Positions 16,981-24,913 of a stretch of DNA of 64,000 nucleotides are shown here, one piece after another. The DNA is taken from contig FNPS01000008.1 of NCBI GenBank assembly GCA_900107365.1, positions 248,001 to 312,000 on the forward strand, in the 5' to 3' direction. Position numbers and translations under genes: made by a program. Under the pieces are notes generated by a model. It saw only the letters and a list, made by a program, of their open reading frames with translations, did no database searches and was not told the DNA's origin. Each line of letters starts with the position of its first letter. Position 1 is the first letter of the stretch. The stretch is from Flavobacterium aquidurense. GTDB lineage: Bacteria > Bacteroidota > Bacteroidia > Flavobacteriales > Flavobacteriaceae.

Positions 16981-17907
16981 ATGAAATACCTCAAACTTAT
17001 TCGATACCAAAATTTATTGATGCTTGCTTTTATGCAGCTTTTATTTCGTTACTCGTTTTTAAAGCAGCAAGATATTCCTTTGGCTTTGACTGACTGGCAA
17101 TACGGATTATTAGTTTTGAGTACCGTTTTATTGGCCGCAGCAGGATATGTAATCAATAATATTTTTGATGTTGCCTCAGATAGTATCAATAAACCTAATG
17201 ATGTTATTATCGGAAAAGGAATTTCTGAAACCAGAGCTTATAATATTTACTTCGGATTAAATATTACTGGCGTTGCTATTGGATTTTATTTGTCAAATGT
17301 AATAATGAGACCTGGTTTTGCTACAATTTTCATTCTGATTGCTTCTTTGCTCTATTTCTATTCTACAACCCTAAAACAAATCATGCTTGTTGGGAATTTC
17401 GTAGTAGCTTTATTATTAGCATTGAGTGTTATTATCATTGGTGTTTTTGACATTTTTCCTGCAACGAATGCAGACAATCAGGCGCAAATGGCTAGTTTGT
17501 TTTCAATATTAATTGATTATGCTTTGTTTGCTTTCATGATTAATTTTATTCGTGAAATAGTTAAAGATATAGAAGATGTAAATGGAGATTATAACCAAGG
17601 AATGAATACGTTGCCAATTGCAATAGGAATAAGTAGAGCTGCAAAAATTGCATTAGGATTTGCAATTATTCCATTTATTTTATCGCTGCTTTATATCAAC
17701 AAATATTTCATGGAAAACGATCTTTTAATCGTTACACTATATGCCTTTGCTTTTGTACTGGCGCCACTTTTATATTTTATTGTAAAAATATTTGGTTCCA
17801 AATCTCAAAAAGAATTTCACCATTTAAGTATGGTTTTAAAATTGATTTTACTTTTCGGAATTCTCTCAATTCTGGTAATCACCATAAATATTAAGTACAA
17901 TGCTTAA
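16981..17907 (+). CDS. UbiA-family prenyltransferase
   Basis: Integral membrane aromatic/alcohol prenyltransferase, 308 residues and about nine helices. The two Asp-rich metal/pyrophosphate sites are NIFDVASD (60-67, followed by SINKPND) and DIEDVNGDYNQG near 190-201. Bacteroidota members of this subgroup are usually labelled geranylgeranylglycerol-phosphate geranylgeranyltransferase-like, but the true substrate is not known and a quinone role is possible. The next gene starts inside its last codons (8-base overlap), so this gene, Maf and probably MscS are cotranscribed. Confidence 0.85.
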   Translation: MKYLKLIRYQNLLMLAFMQLLFRYSFLKQQDIPLALTDWQYGLLVLSTVLLAAAGYVINNIFDVASDSINKPNDVIIGKGISETRAYNIYFGLNITGVAIGFYLSNVIMRPGFATIFILIASLLYFYSTTLKQIMLVGNFVVALLLALSVIIIGVFDIFPATNADNQAQMASLFSILIDYALFAFMINFIREIVKDIEDVNGDYNQGMNTLPIAIGISRAAKIALGFAIIPFILSLLYINKYFMENDLLIVTLYAFAFVLAPLLYFIVKIFGSKSQKEFHHLSMVLKLILLFGILSILVITINIKYNA

Positions 17908-18484
17908 AGAAAAATTAAAAAAATATACCCTAATTCTGGCTTCGGGTTCACCTCGCAGACAGCAATTTTTCAAAGATTTGGATCTGGATTTTGAAATCAG
18001 ACTTAAAGATATAGAAGAAATTTATCCGCCGGAACTAAAAGCAGTTGAAATAACTGATTTTTTAGCCGAATTAAAAGCCAGTGCCTTTGAAGGAGAGCTC
18101 AAAGAAAATGAAATATTGGTTACCAGCGATACCATTGTTTGGCATCAAAATAAAGCTTTAGGGAAACCAAAAAGTGCAGAAGAAGCTTTTCAAATGATCA
18201 AATCGATGTCAAATACTACTCATGAAGTAATTACATCTGTCTGTTTTAAAACAAATACTGCTTCTACCCTTTTACATGATAGTACAAAAGTAACTTTCAA
18301 TGATTTATCAGACGAAGCTATTTTATATTACATAGAAAACTACAAACCTTATGATAAAGCGGGTGCATATGGTATTCAGGAATGGTTTGGTTTTATGGCA
18401 GTTGCAAAAGTAGAAGGTTCTTATACTAATGTTATGGGACTACCGACAGCCAAAGTTTACGAATATTTGAGTACTTTAGTGTAA
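17900..18484 (+). CDS. maf: Maf nucleotide pyrophosphatase
   Basis: House-cleaning nucleoside triphosphate pyrophosphatase (dTTP/UTP or modified nucleotides), cytoplasmic. It has 194 residues. The N-terminal ILASGSPRRQQF is the Maf phosphate-binding motif. EITDFLAELKA, VTSDTIVWHQ, LGKPKSAEEAF and the C-terminal DKAGAYGIQEW plus EGSYTNVMGLPTAKV are the other family blocks, in normal order. It overlaps the UbiA gene by 8 bases and is followed 9 bases later by the MscS gene. Confidence 0.94.
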   Translation: MLKEKLKKYTLILASGSPRRQQFFKDLDLDFEIRLKDIEEIYPPELKAVEITDFLAELKASAFEGELKENEILVTSDTIVWHQNKALGKPKSAEEAFQMIKSMSNTTHEVITSVCFKTNTASTLLHDSTKVTFNDLSDEAILYYIENYKPYDKAGAYGIQEWFGFMAVAKVEGSYTNVMGLPTAKVYEYLSTLV

Positions 18485-18493
18485 AAATTAAAT

Positions 18494-19024
18494 ATGTTTT
18501 CTTTTAAAGAATATAGTCAGGAAATCTTAACAACAATAATACTTCTTGTGGCCTTAGTGGCTTTAAGGATGATTATTGCCAAACTGATTCGTCGTTACGC
18601 CAGCAGCAGTCAATTGTTAGAACACAGAACAAATTTGGTAATCAAATACATTCACATTTTAATGAATATTTTGGTCACTATAAGCTTAATCGTAATTTGG
18701 GGTGTTGACACAAAAGATATTTTTATTACTGTTTCATCAATCGCTACGGTAATTGGTGTTGCCATGTTTGCGCAATGGTCTATTTTGAGTAATATAACTT
18801 CAGGAATGATTTTGTTCTTCTCCTTTCCTTTCAGAATTGGCGATACGATTAAAATTCACGATAAAGATTTTCCAATAGAAGCTGAAATTGAAGATATCAG
18901 CGCTTTCCACATTAATTTAAAGACTAAAGAAGGCGAACGAATTATTTTTCCGAATAATTTGCTACTTCAAAAAGGAATCTCAATAATGCCAATAAAATAC
19001 GAAGACAAAGAGTTTTTTGATTAA
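18494..19024 (+). CDS. Small MscS-family mechanosensitive channel
   Basis: Pore and beta domain of an MscS-type channel, 176 residues, shorter than E. coli MscS (286). Two membrane helices come first (about 11-32, 52-72). The pore-lining helix follows in TVSSIATVIGVAMFAQWSILSNITSGMIL, then the beta domain FRIGDTIKIHD ... IFPNNLLLQKGI. The C-terminal vestibule domain of larger MscS proteins is absent. It likely acts in osmotic relief at the inner membrane. Probably cotranscribed with maf. Confidence 0.88.
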   Translation: MFSFKEYSQEILTTIILLVALVALRMIIAKLIRRYASSSQLLEHRTNLVIKYIHILMNILVTISLIVIWGVDTKDIFITVSSIATVIGVAMFAQWSILSNITSGMILFFSFPFRIGDTIKIHDKDFPIEAEIEDISAFHINLKTKEGERIIFPNNLLLQKGISIMPIKYEDKEFFD

Positions 19025-19140
19025 AAAACAGAATGGGAATTTTGTAACGTTAACATAGAAACGTAGAACGTTTTTTTTTGAAAAAATAAAGAATTTTGTT
19101 TTGATCTGTTCAGATTATTAAACCTAATTTTTCTACCAAA

Positions 19141-20256
19141 ATGATTCGTTCAATACAATTGCCATTTTATGCTAAACTTTCCCTTATACTTGTAAGTTTA
19201 ATTTGTTTTGCTGCTATATTCTGCCTAGGAAAAGATATCATTACCCCTGTTTTAATGGCTTTTTTATTTGCTGTTTTATTACTCCCTATTTTTACTTTAT
19301 TAAATGTAAGATTTAAATTTCCCCGGCATCTTGCTGCGATAATTTGTGTGCTTATATTCGCTGCATTTATTGTGGGCATATTAGTTTTCATCTCTTATCA
19401 GGTTAAGGATATTGCAAACGATTTTGATGCCATAAAAAAGAATACAAATTACTTCATCACAGAAGTGCATAAATTTGTAAAAGAGAATTTTCACATAAGC
19501 ATTGGAGAGCAAAAAAAATATATTGACACGGTAACAAAAGATTCAGTAAAAAATGGAGGTGCCGTTACGGTTGGTTCGGCTATTTTATCTATTACTGATT
19601 TACTTATAGATTGTACTATAATTCCAATTTACACCTTTTTGTTTTTACTATATAAAGACCATTTTATTCTTTTTCTGGCAAAATTAGTTAATAAAGAAGA
19701 CCATGCTGCCTTAAAAGATATTTTGTCGCAAATAAGACTTTCAATAAACAATTACATTGTTAGTTTGTTATTAGAAATGGTTGTCGTCTCAGTTCTAACA
19801 GGTTTAGGCCTTTGGATTGTTGGTGTTAAGTATTTTATTCTGTTAGGATTAATAACCGGAATCTTAAATTTGATACCTTATATCGGGATTGCAATTGCTG
19901 GCGTTATAACCCTTTTAGCTTCTTTAACCGGAACTCCGGAAATGTCGATAATTTTGAGCATTTTGCTCGTTAACGTTGTGGTTCAGTTAATTGATAATAA
20001 TTTGCTTGTGCCACTTATTATTAACTCGAAAGTTGAGATCAATGCCTTTGTATCGATTATGGGAATCATTGTTGGAGGTGCAGCAGCAGGAATTTCGGGT
20101 ATGTTTTTAGCAATTCCGTTATTGGCTATTTTGAAAATTATTTTTGAGCGAATTGAGTCCTTAGAACCTTGGGGTTATTTGATGGGCAACCATATGCCTC
20201 GAAAATTTACCTGGCGGGTTAGAAAACCTAAAATTGAAGTAAAAGTAAACCCATAA
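19141..20256 (+). CDS. AI-2E family transporter (PerM-like)
   Basis: 371 residues, seven to eight helices in the PerM/AI-2E arrangement: two to three N-terminal helices (about 11-50, 62-85), a soluble segment with EVHKFVKENFHISIG, then a helix-rich C-terminal half. GLITGILNLIPYIGIAIAG matches the strongly conserved central motif and DNNLLVPLIINSKVEINAF the second one. Members export diverse small molecules or sodium/lithium; the substrate cannot be told. It stands alone between two moderately spaced genes. Confidence 0.88.
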   Translation: MIRSIQLPFYAKLSLILVSLICFAAIFCLGKDIITPVLMAFLFAVLLLPIFTLLNVRFKFPRHLAAIICVLIFAAFIVGILVFISYQVKDIANDFDAIKKNTNYFITEVHKFVKENFHISIGEQKKYIDTVTKDSVKNGGAVTVGSAILSITDLLIDCTIIPIYTFLFLLYKDHFILFLAKLVNKEDHAALKDILSQIRLSINNYIVSLLLEMVVVSVLTGLGLWIVGVKYFILLGLITGILNLIPYIGIAIAGVITLLASLTGTPEMSIILSILLVNVVVQLIDNNLLVPLIINSKVEINAFVSIMGIIVGGAAAGISGMFLAIPLLAILKIIFERIESLEPWGYLMGNHMPRKFTWRVRKPKIEVKVNP

Positions 20257-20327
20257 TAATCGTATCTCTCTTATTTTACTTATATTCATACAAAAATCAT
20301 CCATTATATAGCAAAAAAACTACCTGA

Positions 20328-22160
20328 ATGTCTCTAATTAAAAAAATAGTATTTTTTATCTCATTATGCTTCTGTATGCAAATTGCACAAGCACAGGTAG
20401 ATTCTAAAAAAGAAGACAGTAAAGGTAAAAAAGACAGTACTGAAATTTATACTAAGATTAGAAATTACTCTAAGAAAAATAAATTTACGCAAACACTTCA
20501 TAAATTACTTTTCAGAAGTAAAAAACCCCGAAAGAAAGAAGATTTAATTATTCCACATGATTCAGCTGACTATAACGGTAAAATCATTAGAAAAATAAAC
20601 ATTATTACTTTAGATCCTTTTGGGCATTCACTTACCGATACGACTCAGGTACCCAAAAACTGGGGAGAAAGAACAGGAAACCGGCTGCATTTAAAGACGA
20701 AAAGAATTGCGATTACAAACTTATTGTTATTTAAAAAGAATTCAGCTTACGACAGTTATAAAGTGCAGGAATCGGAGCGTTTAATTCGTGCTCAAAAGTA
20801 TGTCACTGCAGTTAGGGTTACACATGAATTAGTTGGTGTAGCTTCTGATTCTGTTGATGTTACCATTAGGGTTTTAGATTCATGGAGTACAATTCCGAGA
20901 TTTTCAATCTCCAGCAACCAGGTTTCAGTTGGATTTAAAGAAAAAGATTTTTTTGGGTCAGGCCAACAATTAGAATATCGTTTTACAAATCGTTTCGACG
21001 ACGGACGAAACGGTAATGATGTAACCTATACGGTTCCGAATATTAAAAACACTTATATCGGAACAACCCTTCATTATGATATGGATCTTGACAATAATTA
21101 TAAAAAGACCATAAATATTGAACGTTTGTTTTATTCTCCATTAACAAAATGGGCAGGAGGAGTATATGTGGGACAGATCTTCAGGAAAGATACTTTGCAG
21201 GCTCCAGATATGACTTATGAATATCAGCCTTTCAAGTACAATTTTCAGGATTTTTGGGCAGGACACGCAACGAAGGTATTTGAAACCGAAAATGGCGGCA
21301 TAACAAATCTAATTGTATCAGCACGTTTTTTAAATGTGAATTTTAGCGAAAGTCCCTCCGATCTATACGATCCGACACACTTTTATTCGGACGAAAAGTT
21401 AATACTATCCGGAATAGGACTTAACACCAGAAAATTTATCAAAGACAGTTACATTTTTAGAAATGGACAAACAGAAGACGTTCCCATTGGTCGAATTTAT
21501 GGGATTACACTCGGCTATCAATATAAAAATACAATGTGGCGACCTTACATAGGTGGACAATTTTCTTTTGGAAACTATTATAGATGGGGATTTTTTAGTA
21601 CTAATTTTGAAGCAGGCACTTTTTTTCATCAGTCTAAAACTTATGAAACAGCCTTTGCAATTGAAAGTAATTATTTTACAAAACTCTATAGTATCGGAAA
21701 ATGGAAACTACGACAATTTGTTAACCCAAGAATTGTTATTGGGGTAAATCGCGAAGATATTGTAGGTGATCAATTGAATATAAACGAGCAAAATGGTTTA
21801 GCAGGATTCGACAGTGCCATATATGGTACAGATAAAATGGTTTTGTCGCTCCAAACTCAAACTTATTCTCCTAATGCGCTTTGGGGATTTCGTATGAATC
21901 CGTTTTTTAACTATTCGATTGCTGTTTTAGGAAGTCCAAATAATGCAATGGGACGAAATAAAGCGTATTCTAAATTCACTCTTGGTTTAGTAATCAGTAA
22001 TGACTATTTAGTTTTCAGTTCTTTTCAATTGTCACTGTCATACTACCCTACTATCCCTAATGACGGAGACAATGTTTTCAAAACCAATACGTTTGAAACA
22101 ACAGATTATGGCTTACAGAATTTTGAACTTGGAAAACCAAGAGTTGTCGATTATAAATAG
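20328..22160 (+). CDS. Outer-membrane beta-barrel protein with N-terminal POTRA-like region
   Basis: 610 residues with signal peptide (hydrophobic 6-20, AQA near 23). The segment at about 85-190 (GKIIRKINIITLDPFG ... ESERLIRAQKYVTAVRV ... VDVTIRVLDSWSTIP) reads like a POTRA domain. The rest alternates aromatic and polar residues with glycine, typical of barrel strands (GSGQQLEYRFTNRFDDGRNG, YGITLGYQYKN, WGFRMNPFFNYSIAVLG). This layout resembles Omp85/BamA-like surface proteins of Bacteroidota, but the BamA signature motifs are not clear. Function unknown; outer-membrane location is well supported. Confidence 0.78.
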   Translation: MSLIKKIVFFISLCFCMQIAQAQVDSKKEDSKGKKDSTEIYTKIRNYSKKNKFTQTLHKLLFRSKKPRKKEDLIIPHDSADYNGKIIRKINIITLDPFGHSLTDTTQVPKNWGERTGNRLHLKTKRIAITNLLLFKKNSAYDSYKVQESERLIRAQKYVTAVRVTHELVGVASDSVDVTIRVLDSWSTIPRFSISSNQVSVGFKEKDFFGSGQQLEYRFTNRFDDGRNGNDVTYTVPNIKNTYIGTTLHYDMDLDNNYKKTINIERLFYSPLTKWAGGVYVGQIFRKDTLQAPDMTYEYQPFKYNFQDFWAGHATKVFETENGGITNLIVSARFLNVNFSESPSDLYDPTHFYSDEKLILSGIGLNTRKFIKDSYIFRNGQTEDVPIGRIYGITLGYQYKNTMWRPYIGGQFSFGNYYRWGFFSTNFEAGTFFHQSKTYETAFAIESNYFTKLYSIGKWKLRQFVNPRIVIGVNREDIVGDQLNINEQNGLAGFDSAIYGTDKMVLSLQTQTYSPNALWGFRMNPFFNYSIAVLGSPNNAMGRNKAYSKFTLGLVISNDYLVFSSFQLSLSYYPTIPNDGDNVFKTNTFETTDYGLQNFELGKPRVVDYK

Positions 22161-22299
22161 AGATAAAATATTTTAAATTTTATTTCATTTTTCAAACTTT
22201 TCAAAACAATTTAAAAATCAAATACTTAAATAATACTTAGCGAATTAAAAATCGTTAAAGTGTGTATTTTATCCGACCAAATACATTTCGTTTTCATTT

Positions 22300-22315
22300 T
22301 TGGCACAGTATATGA
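22300..22315 (+). promoter_or_regulatory. Possible sigma-54-type promoter
   Basis: TTGGCACAGTATATGA has the GG at -24 and TGGCAC block of a sigma-54 promoter, but GA instead of GC at -12. It lies about 38 bases before the ATG of the His-rich protein. A weak but specific-looking match. Confidence 0.35.
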
Positions 22316-22353
22316 ATATTACTAAACAAGAGTAACATTAAAACTTTAAAAAA

Positions 22354-22860
22354 ATGAAAACAATAAAAATAGCAATCGCCGGATTATTCCTTTTGGTTGC
22401 AAATGCCACGCAAGCCCAAGTATCTATTAATGTTAATATAGGAACACCTCCAGCTTGGGGTCCTGCAGGATACACAGAAACAGAATTCTATTACTTACCA
22501 GACATTGAAGCTTACTATGATGTTAGAGCATCACAATTTATTTATTTTGGTGGAGGAAGATGGGTTAGAGCAACTTACTTACCAAGACAATATAGAAATT
22601 ATGATTTATATGGAGGTTATAAAGTAGTTTTAAATGATTACCATGGAAGAACACCTTACACGTATTTTGATCGTCATAGAGTAACTTACTACAAAGGATA
22701 TCATGGTGCGCCTCAAAGACCTTACAGACCAAGACCGGTTTATGGATATAATGACCGTCATGATTATCACAGAGATTACAAACATTATGATAAACACGAT
22801 CGCGATGATCATCATGATAAACATGATAAGCATGATAATCACGGACATGGACGAAGATAA
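22354..22860 (+). CDS. Secreted protein with His/Asp-rich tail, unknown
   Basis: 168 residues with signal peptide (ends AQAQ, about residue 22). The mature part begins VSINVNIGTPPAWGPAGY, then EFYYLPDIEAYYDVRASQFIYF and GGRWVRATYLP, a Tyr-rich module seen in small exported Bacteroidota proteins. From about residue 130 the tail is almost only His, Asp, Lys, Tyr and Arg (HDYHRDYKHYDKHDRDDHHD and on), which could bind divalent metals. No enzyme motif. Single-gene unit with its own candidate promoter and a strong terminator. Confidence 0.75.
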   Translation: MKTIKIAIAGLFLLVANATQAQVSINVNIGTPPAWGPAGYTETEFYYLPDIEAYYDVRASQFIYFGGGRWVRATYLPRQYRNYDLYGGYKVVLNDYHGRTPYTYFDRHRVTYYKGYHGAPQRPYRPRPVYGYNDRHDYHRDYKHYDKHDRDDHHDKHDKHDNHGHGRR

Positions 22861-22889
22861 CAAATTGCTAAATAGCTATTTTTCAACAC

Positions 22890-22925
22890 AAAAGAGTATC
22901 AAAAATTTGATACTCTTTTTTTATG
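22890..22925 (+). terminator. Terminator of the His-rich protein gene
   Basis: AAAAGAGTATCAAA and TTTGATACTCTTTT form a perfect stem with a T-run. Confidence 0.88.
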
Positions 22926-23043
22926 CATGCATAGTATTTTGTTAAAATGTTAATTTATTAAACATTACATATAAATACATGAAATACAAGTTGTTAAGTT
23001 AAAGTATTCCTAATAATTAGCTTATTATACTATAATTATGGCG

Positions 23044-23051
23044 TATCTTTG
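23044..23051 (+). promoter_or_regulatory. -7 box of the LVIVD-repeat gene
   Basis: TATCTTTG fits TAnnTTTG and lies 29 bases before the ATG at 23080. It lies downstream of the alternative ATG at 23038, which argues for the later start. Confidence 0.5.
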
Positions 23052-23079
23052 CACAATATTTGAAACCAAAATTGAAATT

Positions 23080-24708
23080 ATGAAAAAGAGCGTTTATTTA
23101 TTTTCGTTTTTAGCTATGTCACTTTTCACATTCTGTGATAGCAATGATGACAAAACTAATGATAACCAGGCAAAAGAAAATAATATCGAAATCAACAGTG
23201 ATATTACATCTTTGAATAAAAGATTAGATTACACAAATTCTGGAGTTATTACAATTACAAATACTTCAACATCAAAATTATTAAAAAGCAGTCAGTCAAC
23301 TACTGATCTTCCATTAGTACAAATTGCCGAAGTAAATCCACCAACAGACAGTAACGGAAGAACTTTACAAGCAAATCACGTAGCTGTAAACGGAAACTAT
23401 GCTTATGTAGCTTATACAATGAGCGGTGATGCTTATTCTGGTGCAATTGATGTGATCGATGTTTCAGATCCTTATAAACCTAAATTAATAACATCAGCAT
23501 TAATTGCTAATACTGATATTACTTCGCTTACTTATTCTAACGGAAATTTAATTATTGCCGGAGCAACAGATATTGACAAGAATGCTACTTTAACAAGTCC
23601 ATCAATTGTAATCAATATGCAGTTGAGTTCAGGTTTGCTTACTGATAAATATACTATTAATAACCTTGAAGGTAAAGTTACAACTGATGTTGCTGCAAAT
23701 TCATCATCTTATTTTGCTGTAACCGGAGATGCAGGAAGCTTGTTTAAAATTAATAGTTCATCTAAAGCTATTGCAGGAAAAGTTGCGTTGGCAGATTTGC
23801 GTTCTGTAGCCGTAAGTGGTGACAAAATTGTTACTTTAAGCGGAACTAAAGGTGTAAATATTTACAACGAATCAAGCTTAGCTTTGCAAAAAAGCTTTAC
23901 AACATCTACAGATGTTAGCGCTGCAAAAAGAACAATGGATTTTGATGGTACAAAATTATTAGTTTCTGAAGGATATAATGGTTTAGGTGTATACGATATC
24001 AACAGTGGTTCTAAACTACAAACTTTAAGTATAACAACGGCTGGTGAAGAAAATGTAACCAATGCAGTATCTGTAAATGATGGTTATGCTTTTGTAGCAA
24101 ATGGTGCTGCTGGATTAAATGTTTACAAATCAGGTTCACAACTTAGTTTAGTTGGAACTGTGGGAATTACAGGTTCGTCAAATTATGTAAAATCTAGTGG
24201 TGATTATATTTATGTTGCCAGCGGAAAAGGTGGTTTGAAAATCATAAAAATGGAAAAACCAAACGCTACATTTGCAAATTGTTCTAATTACGGAACTTAT
24301 AATCAAGGTCAGGATTTGATTTTGAATTCAAATGAAGTAAAATCATTTTCAGGCTCAACAGCTATTAATTCTGTAATTGTGAATTCTGGTGGAGTATTAA
24401 CACATTGTGGTTCTATATCAGTTCAAAACACGCTAATTTTAAACAGCGGAGGAACTTTTAATATGAGAGGAACTTTAGCACAAGGTAAATACCAACAACA
24501 AAACCCAACAGAATTAATTATCAATAGTAATGCGACATTGCAAATTGAAGGTTCTGTCGTGATTTGGGGAGATTTAAGATTAAATAGCGGTGCTAAAATT
24601 AACTTTATCGGAAACGACTCTTCTATTACCATTTACGGAAAAGTAACAAAAAACAGTGGTGTAACCATTACTGGAAATTATAAAGACACAGAAAACAAAT
24701 TGAAATAA
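23080..24708 (+). CDS. LVIVD-type beta-propeller protein, probable lipoprotein
   Basis: 542 residues from the ATG at 23080 (MKKSVYLFSFLAM). The leader ends LFTFCDSNDDK: a cysteine followed by acidic/polar residues as in Bacteroidota lipoproteins, but Phe rather than Gly/Ala/Ser precedes it, so the lipobox is imperfect. From about residue 95 repeats such as VAVNGNYAYVAYTM ... AIDVIDVSDPYKPKL match LVIVD-type propeller blades; similar blades recur to about 400. The last 140 residues are a beta-solenoid-like string (VIVNSGGVLTHCGSIS, LILNSGGTFNMRG, LRLNSGAKINFIG). Likely an outer-membrane surface protein; partner unknown. Confidence 0.8.
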   Translation: MKKSVYLFSFLAMSLFTFCDSNDDKTNDNQAKENNIEINSDITSLNKRLDYTNSGVITITNTSTSKLLKSSQSTTDLPLVQIAEVNPPTDSNGRTLQANHVAVNGNYAYVAYTMSGDAYSGAIDVIDVSDPYKPKLITSALIANTDITSLTYSNGNLIIAGATDIDKNATLTSPSIVINMQLSSGLLTDKYTINNLEGKVTTDVAANSSSYFAVTGDAGSLFKINSSSKAIAGKVALADLRSVAVSGDKIVTLSGTKGVNIYNESSLALQKSFTTSTDVSAAKRTMDFDGTKLLVSEGYNGLGVYDINSGSKLQTLSITTAGEENVTNAVSVNDGYAFVANGAAGLNVYKSGSQLSLVGTVGITGSSNYVKSSGDYIYVASGKGGLKIIKMEKPNATFANCSNYGTYNQGQDLILNSNEVKSFSGSTAINSVIVNSGGVLTHCGSISVQNTLILNSGGTFNMRGTLAQGKYQQQNPTELIINSNATLQIEGSVVIWGDLRLNSGAKINFIGNDSSITIYGKVTKNSGVTITGNYKDTENKLK

Positions 24709-24763
24709 TTTCTGTAATCCTAAGAAATACCACATGATTTAAATTTTTAGATCAATTCTCTTA

Positions 24764-24800
24764 AAAGCTGCCAGATAATATCTGGTAGCTTTTTTTTTTG
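24764..24800 (+). terminator. Terminator of the propeller gene
   Basis: AAAGCTGCCAGATA pairs with TATCTGGTAGCTTT (one wobble), followed by ten T. Confidence 0.88.
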
Positions 24801-24876
24801 GAATAAATTTTGTTGAAAGAAATTCAATAACTAAACATTAACATTTCATTTAAATCGTGTTCAACAATATAATTAC

Positions 24877-24884
24877 TATTTTTG
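24877..24884 (+). promoter_or_regulatory. -7 box of the PIG-L operon
   Basis: TATTTTTG fits TAnnTTTG, 30 bases before the ATG at 24914. The upstream reading-frame start at 24857 would lie before it. Confidence 0.45.
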
Positions 24885-24913
24885 AACCTCTTTCAAAAAC
24901 ACCACAACACGCT

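Noticed and set aside
19030..19075. AACGT...AACGTTTTTTTT as a terminator after MscS
   Set aside because: Arms are short and imperfect; too weak to call.
22630..22945. Met/Ile-rich frames on both strands over the His-rich tail
   Set aside because: Shadows of the repetitive CAT/GAT codons encoding the His/Asp tail.
23038..23079. Earlier start of the beta-propeller gene
   Set aside because: It would begin upstream of the likely -7 box and place a non-signal sequence before a clear leader peptide.
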